The position numbers and the translations under genes are program-made. The notes beneath the pieces were generated by a model that saw only the letters and a program-made list of their open reading frames with translations, searched no databases and was not told the DNA's origin. Positions 51,539 to 60,282 of a DNA stretch of 64,000 bases are shown here, piece after piece. Numbering within the stretch: the first letter of the stretch is position 1; each line of letters begins with the position of its first letter. Origin of the DNA: JACMJL01 sp963791805 (GTDB taxonomy: Bacteria > Bacillota > Clostridia > Clostridiales > Clostridiaceae); NCBI GenBank assembly GCA_963791805.1, contig CAWBTU010000006.1:1798001-1862000 (forward strand), in the 5' to 3' direction.

Positions 51539-52177
51539 TCAGTATTTCTCGATAAATTTTTCCCACTCACTATCCCTTCTTACAGGCTCCCCATGAGCCG
51601 GACAAATCCATTCGAATTCAAGTTCTCTTAATCTACCAATAGATTTTTTCAACTCTTCATGATCCCAATTCATAAGTTTAGGCATTATTCTAGCCTTCCC
51701 TTTTTTAATTTTAAATAAATCCCCAGTAAATAACACATTTTTATAAGCAAAGATTACATGACCAGGAGTATGACCTGGTGCTTTTATTACTCTGATTTCT
51801 CCAATCTGCTGATTTTCAGAATAGTAGTTATCTACAAACGGCGTTTTATATTTTACAATACTTTGCACTATTCTCTTTATTCCTGGTCTTTTTATTTCAC
51901 CTAATATATATGGAATATCTTCTTTGGGTGCCCAAAGCTGAGCTTCTAATGAATCTTCTAATGCCTTGGCATTTCCCACATGATCAACATCATGATGGGT
52001 TAGTAATATATGTTTAATGCTTTTAATATCTATTTCTAATTTTTTGAGTCCTTCTAATATCTTTTCTGATCTACCCGGAAACCCTGCATCAATTAAAATA
52101 TTTTCTTCTCCTTGAATTAGATAAACATGGCTTTGCTCAGTGTATTCAAGCATATTTACATTTTTTATTATTTCCAT
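51539..52177 (-). CDS. Metallo-beta-lactamase-fold hydrolase
   Basis: A 212-residue metallo-hydrolase of the glyoxalase II-like group. Metal motif LLTHHDVDHVGNAKAL (HxHxDH variant with H-H-x-D-H), second histidine APGHTPGHVIF, aspartate VLFTGDLFKI and last histidine CPAHGEP. Start ATG 52177 follows AGAGGTGG by four to six bases; the frame is open to 52198. Function within the family unclear. Confidence 0.88.
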   Translation of the reverse strand: MEIIKNVNMLEYTEQSHVYLIQGEENILIDAGFPGRSEKILEGLKKLEIDIKSIKHILLTHHDVDHVGNAKALEDSLEAQLWAPKEDIPYILGEIKRPGIKRIVQSIVKYKTPFVDNYYSENQQIGEIRVIKAPGHTPGHVIFAYKNVLFTGDLFKIKKGKARIMPKLMNWDHEELKKSIGRLRELEFEWICPAHGEPVRRDSEWEKFIEKY

Positions 52178-52245
52178 ACTTCCACCTCTTTTCAACAAAT
52201 CATTTTAAAAGCCACATATCATATAAAACTATTAATTAATAATTA

Positions 52246-52680
52246 TTAATCTATGTACTTCCTAAACCCCTTAGCTCCATCCTTTGCATAGCCCATAGCT
52301 TCATATAACTTATGAGCCTCTTTTCTATGGCTACCTGAAACTAGAATTAGATAGCTACAATTCATACTTTTAGCTCTAGTTTCTAATTCCAATAGCATTG
52401 CTTTACCAACGCCCTTTCCTCTGCAGTTTTTATCTACAATTAAGGACTCTACTACCAAAAATGCATTAAAGTTTGATAACATTGTAGGACAAACTACTCC
52501 CATAACTGTACCTACAACTTTGTTATTCTCTTCAGCAACTATTAAAATATAGTTATCATTTTTCTTCATTAAAGAAAACTTTTCTATAATATCATCTATA
52601 TCACTTTTTTTATCCATTAATGACTCATATAATATTGCAACTTCATTTAAATCTTTTTCTTCCATTGTACGTATGATCAA
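52246..52680 (-). CDS. GNAT N-acetyltransferase
   Basis: A 144-residue acetyltransferase; CoA motif CRGKGVGKAMLLELETRA and end AHKLYEAMGYAKDGAKGFRK. It is a paralogue of the gene at 59809-60246 (shared VDKxCRxKGxGKA and KGxxK end). TTG start with GGGGG upstream. Substrate unknown. Confidence 0.87.
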   Translation of the reverse strand: MIIRTMEEKDLNEVAILYESLMDKKSDIDDIIEKFSLMKKNDNYILIVAEENNKVVGTVMGVVCPTMLSNFNAFLVVESLIVDKNCRGKGVGKAMLLELETRAKSMNCSYLILVSGSHRKEAHKLYEAMGYAKDGAKGFRKYID

Positions 52681-52842
52681 ATCAATTTACCCCCATTTTA
52701 CCTTGTATTTTGTCAGAATACATATATCTCGATTGTTATTATACCATATATTTACTAAACTTTTTACTTGTTTTAGGTGATTCCTTATAGCAAAATAGAA
52801 CCGTCTGTGCTTAACGATTCTATTAATAATATATATGAATTA

Positions 52843-53121
52843 TTATTTGTTAGTTATAGCTTTCTTACCTTTTTCTGTAACACTCCAAAGATTCAGTTTT
52901 ATATTATTGCTAGATCCGCAACATCCCTTATTAGAGCAAGCGCCGCACCCTTCATTGCAATCATTAATTTTTTCTTTTTCAATATATCCCATTTTTAAAA
53001 GTTTATCTATCATCTGCTCAACTAAACTCTCACTTACTCCTAATTCTTTCGCCATATTTTTATTTGAATAGATGCCACCCTTTGCTAATGACTTTAAAAT
53101 CTTTATTAACATTTTTATCAT
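52843..53121 (-). CDS. feoC: FeoC-like winged-helix protein
   Basis: A protein of about 92 residues: winged helix (LIKILKSLAKGGIYSNKNMA, ELGVSESLVEQMIDKLLKMG) followed by a cysteine cluster CNEGCGACSNKGCC that could bind an iron-sulfur cluster, as in FeoC. I place the start at the ATG following GAGGGAG (53121); ATG 53112 is also possible. The gene begins inside the truncated Fur frame. It closes the feo locus and probably regulates FeoB stability or iron response. Confidence 0.75.
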   Translation of the reverse strand: MIKMLIKILKSLAKGGIYSNKNMAKELGVSESLVEQMIDKLLKMGYIEKEKINDCNEGCGACSNKGCCGSSNNIKLNLWSVTEKGKKAITNK

Positions 53122-53278
53122 TTCTCCCTCTATTTTTGTATATTTCATCAGCATTCATATGCCTATTATTTTCATACATTAATTTGATAATTTCATATCT
53201 TTGCTTTGTAATTCTATACCCGCCACTTATTAATTTTTCATTTAAATAACTAATATCTATCTCACCATTTTCATTCAT
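53121..53278 (-). pseudogene. Truncated Fur-family regulator (N-terminal part)
   Basis: Frame from ATG 53278 (ribosome site AGAGGTG) encodes MNENGEIDISYLNEKLISGG then YRITKQRYEIIKLMYENNRH and MNADEIYKN, the first helices of a Fur repressor DNA-binding domain. After about 50 residues the Fur pattern stops and the DNA runs straight into the FeoC-like gene; the frame continues as unrelated residues to 53060. The recognition helix (expected SLPTIYRNL), dimerisation domain and metal sites are missing. It looks like a deletion that fused the start of fur to feoC. Confidence 0.72.
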
Positions 53279-53294
53279 ATTAGCACCTCTACAA

Positions 53295-53915
53295 TTATCT
53301 GTTTTTAGGATCCAAAAACTCACTTACGCTGCTTAAATTATCTACAATATATTGAACTATTACTGGATCAAACATTAATCCTGAATTAATAATTATTTCG
53401 TTAATACATTTTTTAAAACTCATAGCTTCTCTATAGGGTCTATTAGATGTCATGGCATCAATAGAATCGCATACCGCAATTACTCTTGAACCAAGTGGTA
53501 TATCAATTCCTGCTAGTCCCCTTGGGTATCCTTTTCCATCCCATCTTTCATGGTGATAAAGAACAATTTTACTTATATCCTTTAATTTATTTGATTTGCT
53601 TAAAATATCAAAACCTATTCTAGGATGAGCCTTTATATATTCCCATTCATGTGGCAATAATTTTCCGTTTTTGTTTAAAACTTTATCTGGAACTCCTATT
53701 TTGCCTATATCATGTAAATGCGCTGCTATATCAATATCTTCTAGCTCAACCCCTTTTATTCCTATTCCTTCAGAGAGCTTTGAGGTCATAAAGGCAACTC
53801 TTTCAGAATGACCACTTGTATAATTATCTTTGGCCTCTAAGGCTGCGACTAAACTCTCGATTATATCATGGTATATTTCCTTGTCTCTTGACTTAAATAG
53901 CAATTCTCTAAGCAT
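53295..53915 (-). CDS. HD-GYP domain protein
   Basis: A 206-residue stand-alone HD-GYP phosphodiesterase-type protein (hydrolysis of cyclic di-nucleotides). All key residues are seen: GHSERV, HLHDIGKIG, KAHPRIGF, YHHERWDGKGYPRGL and AVCDSIDAMTSNRPYR. No sensor domain or membrane helix. Start ATG has AAGGAG. It lies 11 bases downstream of the DUF2325 gene within the feo locus, an unusual place for a c-di-nucleotide enzyme. Confidence 0.92.
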   Translation of the reverse strand: MLRELLFKSRDKEIYHDIIESLVAALEAKDNYTSGHSERVAFMTSKLSEGIGIKGVELEDIDIAAHLHDIGKIGVPDKVLNKNGKLLPHEWEYIKAHPRIGFDILSKSNKLKDISKIVLYHHERWDGKGYPRGLAGIDIPLGSRVIAVCDSIDAMTSNRPYREAMSFKKCINEIIINSGLMFDPVIVQYIVDNLSSVSEFLDPKNR

Positions 53916-53926
53916 GTTAAATCTCC

Positions 53927-54205
53927 TTAATGCAATTTTTCAATATTATTTTCTATTTGTATCCATGAACGTTTAGAGAAAGTCACTTTCACCCCATTTT
54001 TTTTAGTTTCTTTTTTAATAATATTCACCAGTGCATGATTAATAAAATCTACTAAAACTAATACTAAATCTGTTTTAGGTGATATTTTAGTTTTTATATC
54101 ACCACTATTCCTACCACTTATATGTTGTATACTAGAAAATCCACTTTCAGATAACTTTTGGGTGATAGTTCCTAAATTATCACCTCCTATAATTAAAATG
54201 CTCAC
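53927..54205 (-). CDS. DUF2325 domain protein
   Basis: A 92-residue protein of the DUF2325 family: MSILIIGGDNLGTITQKL start, HISGRNSGD, then DLVLVLVDFINHALVNIIKK and a C-terminal FSKRSWIQIENNI. A Rossmann-like fold is likely; function unknown, often near metal-related genes. GTG start with AGAGGAGG. Confidence 0.78.
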   Translation of the reverse strand: MSILIIGGDNLGTITQKLSESGFSSIQHISGRNSGDIKTKISPKTDLVLVLVDFINHALVNIIKKETKKNGVKVTFSKRSWIQIENNIEKLH

Positions 54206-54258
54206 AAAATCCCTCCTCTAATTAGTATTTATGTTTGCACTTTAATTGAGTTTATTAT

Positions 54259-54298
54259 AGTCAAACAATCTGAAAAAAATCGCTTCAGTTTGTCCGAT
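54259..54298. repeat. Dispersed hairpin repeat, copy B
   Basis: AGTCAAACAATCTGAA folds with TTCAGTTTGTCCGATT; nearly the same as 21853-21893. Here it lies in the 140-base gap between feoB and the DUF2325 gene, possibly ending the feo transcript. Confidence 0.6.
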
Positions 54299-54345
54299 TC
54301 TTTGCTTCTCTATAGAACTTAAAGTGCAAACTTACTATTATAAAT

Positions 54346-56397
54346 TTAATTGAATCCTAAAAGTTTCCCTACTTGATATACTGCTACGGCCAGTACCCAA
54401 CCAATTATTGTGGTATAGGCTACTACTATAGCTGCCCATTTTCTTGAGTTTGTCTCTTTTTTTACTGCACCAATTGTTGCTACGCAAGGTACATATAATA
54501 AAGTCATTATCATAAAGGAAATAGCTGAAAGTGGAGTAAAGGCTTGCTGAATAGCTGATGTTAATCCTGCTCCATCAATACCAACTCCATATATTGTTCC
54601 TAAAGTTCCTACAACTGCTTCCTTTGCAGCAAAACCTGTTATTAGTGCTACTCCAGACTGCCAGTTTCCAAAGCCGGCCAGAGTAAATACTGGAGCTATA
54701 AAAGATCCTATTATTCCGAGTAAACTGTTTGAACTTGCTGGTTCTACTCCTGCTGGCAAATTAGAAAGTACCCATACTATTATTACTACACTTAATATAA
54801 CTGTACCCATTTTCTTTAAAAAGCTTGAGGATTTTTCCCACATATGAATAAATAAACCCTTTGCTGTAGGAATACGGTAAGGTGGTAATTCCATTACGAA
54901 ATATGATTCTTCTGCCTTAAATACCTTATCACTAAGGAATTTACCAACTAATATTGCAATTAAAATTCCTAGTAGATATAATGAAAAAATAATAATTCCG
55001 CCCATATTAAAAACCCATAATTTATCATCTGAAAAGAAAGCTGCTATAAATACTCCATATACTGCTAGTCTTGCTGGACAAGATACGAAAGGATTTATTA
55101 AAATTGCTATCATCCTATCTTTTTTACTTTCTAAGGTTCTTGTAGACATTATTCCAGCTACATTGCAACCACCACCAATTATTAATGAAACTGCTGTTTT
55201 TCCATGAAGTCCAACTGCATTCATAAGTCTGTCCATTACATAAGCTGCTCTTGACATGTATCCGCTATCTTCAAGTAAAGCTATTAGGAAATACATGGTT
55301 AAAATCATAGGAAAGAAAACAAATACTGAACCAAGTCCTCCGATAATTCCATCAGTTATAAAGGAAGTGAATAGATGTGGTGCGCCTAAATTGCCTAGAC
55401 CAGTTTCTGTCCATTTTCCAAGTGTTCCAAAGAATTCATCTACTTTGCCGCCCAAAATTCCATTTCCAAAGGTTATTGAAAATTGGTACATAAAAAACAT
55501 TATTGCTGCAAAAATTGGTATTCCAAGCCATTTATTTGTAACGATTCGATCTATTTTATCAGATTTATTCTCATTTCTTACAATATCTTTTTTCACACAA
55601 TCCTTTAATACTTCACTAATTGACTCATACCTTTTATCTATTAGAAAAGCATCTGGTTCATAACCTATAATACCTGTTAACCTTTCAACACTTTTTTCAA
55701 TAGTAATACTGATTTTTTTATAATTATCAATACTTTCTAAGCTTTTATTTATGTATGCATCATTTTCTAATAACTTTATAGCTGACCATCCACTTGGATA
55801 ATCCATTTCTCCAGCAGATTCTTCAAGCACCTCTTTTAAATGTTTAATTTCTTTTTCAATATCTTTTCCATATTGAATTTTGTATTCACTGCTTTTTTCA
55901 CTTTCACTACTTTTTATGGATTCTTTAATAATTTCTTCAATTCCCTGACCTTTAGTAGCAATTGTTTCTATTACTGGTACGTCTAACATTTTAGATAATA
56001 ATTTTGTACTTATTTGCACATTGTTGTTTTTTGCCTCATCCATCATATTAAGAACTAATATTACTTTAGCGCCCGTTTCTAAAAGTTGCATAGTAAGATA
56101 TAGATTTCTTTCAATGTTAGTAGAATCTACTACATTAACCACCACATCTGGCTTGTCCTTTAATATATAATTACATGCCACTACTTCATCTTCTGAGTAA
56201 GCTCCTAAACTATAGGTTCCTGGTAAATCAACTACAGTTATTTCCCTACCTTCAAATTTAAGCTTTCCCTCTTTTTTTTCAACTGTAACCCCTGGCCAAT
56301 TACCAACATGTTGCCTAGAGCCTGTTAATTCATTAAAAATACTTGTTTTACCACAGTTAGGATTACCAGCTAAGGCTATCACTAATTCTTTATTCAT
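54346..56397 (-). CDS. feoB: Ferrous iron transporter FeoB
   Basis: A 683-residue iron(II) transporter. N-terminal G domain: G1 GNPNCGKTS, G3 DLPGTYSL, G4 NMMDEAKN. The membrane region carries two Gate domains with about eight helices (from about 290), including CNVAGIMSTRTLES and the C-terminal YVPCVATIGAVKKE. I start at ATG 56397 (MNKELVIALAGNPN), the usual beginning; the frame is open to 56418. Follows FeoA by about 30 bases. Confidence 0.95.
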   Translation of the reverse strand: MNKELVIALAGNPNCGKTSIFNELTGSRQHVGNWPGVTVEKKEGKLKFEGREITVVDLPGTYSLGAYSEDEVVACNYILKDKPDVVVNVVDSTNIERNLYLTMQLLETGAKVILVLNMMDEAKNNNVQISTKLLSKMLDVPVIETIATKGQGIEEIIKESIKSSESEKSSEYKIQYGKDIEKEIKHLKEVLEESAGEMDYPSGWSAIKLLENDAYINKSLESIDNYKKISITIEKSVERLTGIIGYEPDAFLIDKRYESISEVLKDCVKKDIVRNENKSDKIDRIVTNKWLGIPIFAAIMFFMYQFSITFGNGILGGKVDEFFGTLGKWTETGLGNLGAPHLFTSFITDGIIGGLGSVFVFFPMILTMYFLIALLEDSGYMSRAAYVMDRLMNAVGLHGKTAVSLIIGGGCNVAGIMSTRTLESKKDRMIAILINPFVSCPARLAVYGVFIAAFFSDDKLWVFNMGGIIIFSLYLLGILIAILVGKFLSDKVFKAEESYFVMELPPYRIPTAKGLFIHMWEKSSSFLKKMGTVILSVVIIVWVLSNLPAGVEPASSNSLLGIIGSFIAPVFTLAGFGNWQSGVALITGFAAKEAVVGTLGTIYGVGIDGAGLTSAIQQAFTPLSAISFMIMTLLYVPCVATIGAVKKETNSRKWAAIVVAYTTIIGWVLAVAVYQVGKLLGFN

Positions 56398-56428
56398 GTT
56401 CCTTATCATTCCTTTCAAGTTTCATATC

Positions 56429-56662
56429 TTATACTTCTGTCACCATAACCTTCTGTGCCATTCCACGGTCAAGAGCAAAGCGAGTTTGTCCAAGTCCTAT
56501 TATTAATGGGCCAACATCGTTTCTTATTACTTCAATTAATGTTCCTTTATTAACACCCATTTCCATAAGTCTCTTACACATCATTTCTCCACTATCAATA
56601 TTTTTCACTTCTGCATATTTTCCAATACCTATTGCGTTTAAAGGAATACACATGTCATTCAT
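56429..56662 (-). CDS. feoA: FeoA domain protein
   Basis: A 77-residue SH3-like FeoA domain: KRLMEMGVNKGTLIEVIRND and LIIGLGQTRFALDRGMAQKV. It has an extended start MNDMCIPLNAIGIGKYAEV with one cysteine. Start has CAGGAGG. Second of two FeoA genes ahead of feoB. Confidence 0.92.
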   Translation of the reverse strand: MNDMCIPLNAIGIGKYAEVKNIDSGEMMCKRLMEMGVNKGTLIEVIRNDVGPLIIGLGQTRFALDRGMAQKVMVTEV

Positions 56663-56681
56663 ATTAAATTCCTCCTGTTCT

Positions 56682-56918
56682 CTAGCCTAATTCCACCAAG
56701 ATGTCTTTAGCCTCGTTTTTTCTAAGACTTAACTTGTACCCTCTTACTTGTATTTCAATAGGGTCTCCCATAGGTGCTTTGCCTTCAACTATAATTTCTA
56801 CACCATTTGTTATACCCATATCCATTATTTTTCTTCGTACTTTGCTACCAGTTACTATTTGAACTACTTTAACCTTTGATTTTACTTCTGCTTCATTTAA
56901 TCCTATAACTTTTGACAT
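56682..56918 (-). CDS. feoA: FeoA domain protein
   Basis: A 78-residue FeoA domain with VRRKIMDMGITNGVEIIVEG and DPIEIQVRGYKLSLRKNEA. First gene of the feo operon, directly downstream of the Fur box. Start has GAGGAGTGA. Two separate FeoA proteins are common in Clostridia. Confidence 0.92.
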   Translation of the reverse strand: MSKVIGLNEAEVKSKVKVVQIVTGSKVRRKIMDMGITNGVEIIVEGKAPMGDPIEIQVRGYKLSLRKNEAKDILVELG

Positions 56919-56939
56919 TTTATCACTCCTCGACTAATT

Positions 56940-56958
56940 GTTATTGATTATCATTCTC
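56940..56958 (-). promoter_or_regulatory. Fur box of the feo operon
   Basis: The minus strand reads GAGAATGATAATCAATAAC, matching 16 of 19 bases of the classical Fur box GATAATGATAATCATTATC. It lies between a TATAAT-containing palindrome TGTATTATAATACA (56962-56975) and the first feoA start, so iron-loaded Fur would block the operon. It is also upstream of the divergent AraC-type gene. Confidence 0.85.
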
Positions 56959-57035
56959 ATTTGTATTATAATACATTTGAGAAACACATTTTTTAAAATT
57001 ATTACTATACTTTTTAAAAATATTAAGGAGATTAC

Positions 57036-57704
57036 ATGAAAGAATTAGTTAATCACAGCGAAATTGTTATGAATATTAGAGATAGAAATCTTGAAAAGGC
57101 AATTATTTTATATAAAGAAAAGACAAAATTGCTTTTATCCATTTCAAGGGACCCTCGGGAGTTAAAAAAACTGCTAAATTCAATGAATGTATTTATATAC
57201 ACCTATTTCTGCATTAACAGTTCAATAGATTTGGAAGAGTTATGTTATAAAAATCTTACCCTACTAGACAAATATCACAGTGAAAAAGAATTGATTTCTT
57301 TAGGAAAAGAGATTATAAAAAGCTACATAGAAATTATTAATAGTTGTAACCCAGTATCAGAAAATGAAATTATTAAGCAAGCTTTAGACTATATTCATTT
57401 TAATATAGAAAAAAAGATAACACTGGAAACAGTTGCAGCTCATATTCATATAAGCAGTAACTATCTATGCTATCTTTTTAAAGAAAATACAGGCTATAAA
57501 TTTTGCGAGTATGTTAACAAACATAGGATTAAAGTTGCTAAAGAATACTTGGATAATTCCTCTAATCCTTTAGATTTAATTTCTTTTAAATGTGGTTTCA
57601 ATAGTCAAAGTCATTTTTCAACTACTTTCAAAAAATATGTAGGAGTTTCGCCTAATGTATATAGAAAATCTGATTACTCCTGTATCCCTAATTCCTTATT
57701 TTGA
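57036..57704 (+). CDS. AraC-family transcriptional regulator
   Basis: A 222-residue regulator. The first about 110 residues are helical without a known sensor domain; the C-terminal AraC DNA-binding domain has two helix-turn-helix units (TLETVAAHIHISSNYLCYLF and PLDLISFKCGFNSQSHFSTT) and ends FKKYVGVSPNVYRK. Start ATG has AAGGAG. Divergent from the feo operon and sharing its iron-regulated control region. Confidence 0.9.
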   Translation: MKELVNHSEIVMNIRDRNLEKAIILYKEKTKLLLSISRDPRELKKLLNSMNVFIYTYFCINSSIDLEELCYKNLTLLDKYHSEKELISLGKEIIKSYIEIINSCNPVSENEIIKQALDYIHFNIEKKITLETVAAHIHISSNYLCYLFKENTGYKFCEYVNKHRIKVAKEYLDNSSNPLDLISFKCGFNSQSHFSTTFKKYVGVSPNVYRKSDYSCIPNSLF

Positions 57705-58058
57705 AAATATCATTTTGAGTGAGATTAATATCATTAATACCCCAAAACCTTTTTTCATAACTGCACTTGGAAGGTTTTGGGCTAGCTTAGCTCCAAAAAT
57801 GGACCCAATCACCAGGAAAATAACAATAAAAACCCCAGCATGAATATTTACTTGACCTTTCTTATAGTATTGTATAAATGCAAATATACCAACAGGTGGA
57901 AGCAAAACTGCTAAGGAGGTTCCTTGTGCCTTTAATTGGCTAAACCCACAAAAGTACATTAATGCAGGAACAATCACAATTCCTCCACCAATACCAAACA
58001 TTCCACTTAATACACCTGCAACTAATCCTACTAAAATAAAAATTACTGTACTTGTCAT
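57696..58058 (-). CDS. TSUP (TauE/SafE) permease, half-size
   Basis: A 120-residue membrane protein with four helices of the TSUP family, which transports sulfite, sulfonates or related anions. The signature GVLSGMFGIGGGIVIVPALM is present. Most members have two such halves (about 250 residues); single-unit 120-residue forms exist and would act as dimers. The 3' end overlaps the AraC gene by nine bases on the opposite strand. Confidence 0.83.
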   Translation of the reverse strand: MTSTVIFILVGLVAGVLSGMFGIGGGIVIVPALMYFCGFSQLKAQGTSLAVLLPPVGIFAFIQYYKKGQVNIHAGVFIVIFLVIGSIFGAKLAQNLPSAVMKKGFGVLMILISLKMIFSK

Positions 58059-58177
58059 CTCTAATCCTCCAATCTATATAATCTCATATATAATATACAC
58101 CTATATTTTATATACCTAAACACTTTTTATGTAAATCATAAAATTTGTATTAAAAGCTCATTTTTTTGCATTAAAAA

Positions 58178-58195
58178 AGAGTCCTCTAAGACTCT
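58178..58195 (-). terminator. Terminator of the Phd-type antitoxin gene
   Basis: AGAGTC pairs with GACTCT around a short loop; on the minus strand TTTTTT follows. 17 bases past the stop at 58213. Confidence 0.7.
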
Positions 58196-58212
58196 ACCGT
58201 ACTTCATCTAAC

Positions 58213-58482
58213 TTATTCAGCTTTTCTGTTTCTATGTTTTTTAAAAGCATCTCCAATATCTATTAATTTTATATCATCTATGTTTTGTACATCAGCTTCA
58301 TCTTCTGCATATTTTTTACATAATTCTACGATAGCCATTTGAGCTTCGTAAGTTTCCATACTCATTAAAACTAAATCTCCATAACCATTCTTTGTGATGA
58401 AAATCGGTTCTTGCTTTTTATGGCACAATGCGGATATTTCATTTGTATTTCTCAAATCTGTTATTGGTCTAATTTGCGGCAT
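58213..58482 (-). CDS. Phd/YefM-family antitoxin without partner
   Basis: An 89-residue antitoxin: N-terminal DNA-binding fold IRPITDLRNTNEISALCHKK, then EPIFITKNGYGDLVLMSMET typical of Phd/YefM, and a C-terminal toxin-binding tail. Start ATG has AGGGGGTGA. It has its own terminator and no toxin gene on either side, so it may be orphan, act on a remote RelE/Doc toxin, or be a plain regulator. Confidence 0.88.
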   Translation of the reverse strand: MPQIRPITDLRNTNEISALCHKKQEPIFITKNGYGDLVLMSMETYEAQMAIVELCKKYAEDEADVQNIDDIKLIDIGDAFKKHRNRKAE

Positions 58483-58759
58483 TGAATATCACCCCCTGTT
58501 GTTTTTCATTGTCTCACTTTTATAATTTATTGCTTTAAAGCCAATAAATTATTTAAAATATTTTAAGTAATATTGACATAGTATATCTAAAAGTATTTTT
58601 TTTCTAGAAGTTTATCGCAAATTAGGCTTTTTCGGTCGTGAATATGCAAATATTCTCCATTATGCCTAGTTGATGTAAATTAACTGTTTTCTCTGATATG
58701 GCAAGGAATTATAAAATCATTGCTTATATTTACTTGTCCAGACTTTAAATTCTACTAAA

Positions 58760-59344
58760 TCATCTTATAATATCTACATTTCCATCTTTAGTTTGCAATT
58801 CTTTATGAATACTACTTGAACTATATCCAACTGTAGCAGATCCACAAACTACATGGTTTTCTGGAATTCCAATATCAGTTAATTCCTTTCTTAAATTTTT
58901 ATCATCACAAAACCAAGTTAACTGATTTGTAAAACATGCTCCTAATCCCATTGAGTGAGCTGCTAACAGAATATTTTCCATAGCAACGGCACAATCTGCC
59001 ATACAATTAGAATAGTCTCTATCATTTGATACAATTATTAAGGTTGGAGCATTATAGTAAAATTTATAGGAATGATTTTCTGATGCTATTTTTCCATTTT
59101 TTTTAGATATGTATGTTTTCTCATCTATTTCTAGGTTTTTAAAGGCTTCCCTCACTAAAGCGTTCAGCTTTTCTAGCCTTTCTTTATTCTGCACCACAGT
59201 AAATCTCCAAGATTTTGTATTCGCTCCACTCGGTGCATGTTTTGCTGCTTCAAGAAGAATATTTAATTGTTCATCAGTGATTTGTTCTTCTTTATAGGCT
59301 CTAACACTTCTTCTAGTTAACATGTTTTGTATTACTTCATTCAT
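58760..59344 (-). CDS. Nitroreductase family protein
   Basis: A 194-residue FMN-dependent oxidoreductase. It starts with the FMN phosphate motif TRRSVRAYKEEQITDEQL, has APSGANTKSWRFTV and the end GYSS. Likely a dimer reducing nitro compounds or quinones. Start ATG has AGGAGGAAT. It lies 26 bases downstream of a VOC gene. Confidence 0.91.
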   Translation of the reverse strand: MNEVIQNMLTRRSVRAYKEEQITDEQLNILLEAAKHAPSGANTKSWRFTVVQNKERLEKLNALVREAFKNLEIDEKTYISKKNGKIASENHSYKFYYNAPTLIIVSNDRDYSNCMADCAVAMENILLAAHSMGLGACFTNQLTWFCDDKNLRKELTDIGIPENHVVCGSATVGYSSSSIHKELQTKDGNVDIIR

Positions 59345-59369
59345 TAGAATTCCTCCTGATTTTTATGTA

Positions 59370-59726
59370 TTAATTTCTATGTTCTACATATTCTACTATA
59401 GTTCCATCTAAATGTTTTACAGTCATATTTGATCCTGTTGGCACTTCTCTTATGTCTCGAATAATTGTTGCACCATTTTTCAATAAAAATTCTTTATATT
59501 CAATAACTGAATCTACTAAAAATGTAGCCTTTGTATCTATAAATGGACTCAATGCTTCATCAGAACCACTTAAAATCAAAATATTGCCTACTTGCGCTAA
59601 TTGTAAATTCATTTCAGTATAATTTAGTCTTAAGCTACACTCTTCATTAAGTAATTCTTCATAAAATCCAACCGCCTGATTTATATCATGTACATAAAAT
59701 CGACTCAGAATTTGCTTTATTTTCAT
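59370..59726 (-). CDS. VOC-family (glyoxalase-like) protein
   Basis: A 118-residue vicinal oxygen chelate domain (glyoxalase/bleomycin resistance fold): SRFYVHDINQAVGFYEELLN start, and TVKHLDGTIVEYVEHRN end with metal-binding-type Glu. Activity unknown. No strong ribosome site before ATG 59726. Confidence 0.85.
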   Translation of the reverse strand: MKIKQILSRFYVHDINQAVGFYEELLNEECSLRLNYTEMNLQLAQVGNILILSGSDEALSPFIDTKATFLVDSVIEYKEFLLKNGATIIRDIREVPTGSNMTVKHLDGTIVEYVEHRN

Positions 59727-59808
59727 AACATATCTTTAGTGAACGCTTTTAAGAGTACCGAACTCTCACTAAAATTCACTTCCTTTCAATATTTATTGTA
59801 TCTAACTA

Positions 59809-60246
59809 TTATTGTCCTATAGTCTTCTTATAACCCTTATTTGCAGTTTTATGAAAACCCACTGATTCATAGAATCTACACGCATCTAATCTATTTGTTT
59901 CTGTAACTAGAATTATTTGTGTACATTCTCTTTCTCTTGAACGGTTTTCTAGTTCTAAAATTAAAGCTTTTCCAATACCTTTTTTTCTACAACTTTTATC
60001 TACTATCATATTCTCAATTATTAGAAAAGGCTTACACTCTCCGTATAATTCCTCACAGACTATTCCCATAATGGAACCTATTAAAGCATTATCCTCTACT
60101 GCACTAAGAATAATATGAGTATCATTATTTTGCAATTTTTCAAATTGCTTTTTCATCTTTTCAACATTTGATTTTTCATTCCAAAACTGCCTATACAATT
60201 TTTCTAATTCCAAAATATCTTCATTTATCATATCTCTTATTATCAT
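59809..60246 (-). CDS. GNAT N-acetyltransferase
   Basis: A 145-residue acetyltransferase, paralogue of 52246-52680: VDKSCRKKGIGKALILELEN and CRFYESVGFHKTANKGYKK. The ribosome site is weak. Substrate unknown. Confidence 0.87.
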   Translation of the reverse strand: MIIRDMINEDILELEKLYRQFWNEKSNVEKMKKQFEKLQNNDTHIILSAVEDNALIGSIMGIVCEELYGECKPFLIIENMIVDKSCRKKGIGKALILELENRSRERECTQIILVTETNRLDACRFYESVGFHKTANKGYKKTIGQ

Positions 60247-60282
60247 TTTTAAACACCATCCTATGTTTTATATCTCCGTTCC

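Noticed and set aside
53060..53323. An intact 87-residue Fur protein
   Set aside because: After about 50 residues the Fur pattern ends, and recognition helix, dimerisation domain and metal ligands are missing.
55256..55663. Long plus-strand open frame of 135 codons inside feoB
   Set aside because: It is antisense to a fully supported FeoB region, has no ribosome site and shows the Ser/Pro/Ile-rich make-up of a shadow frame.
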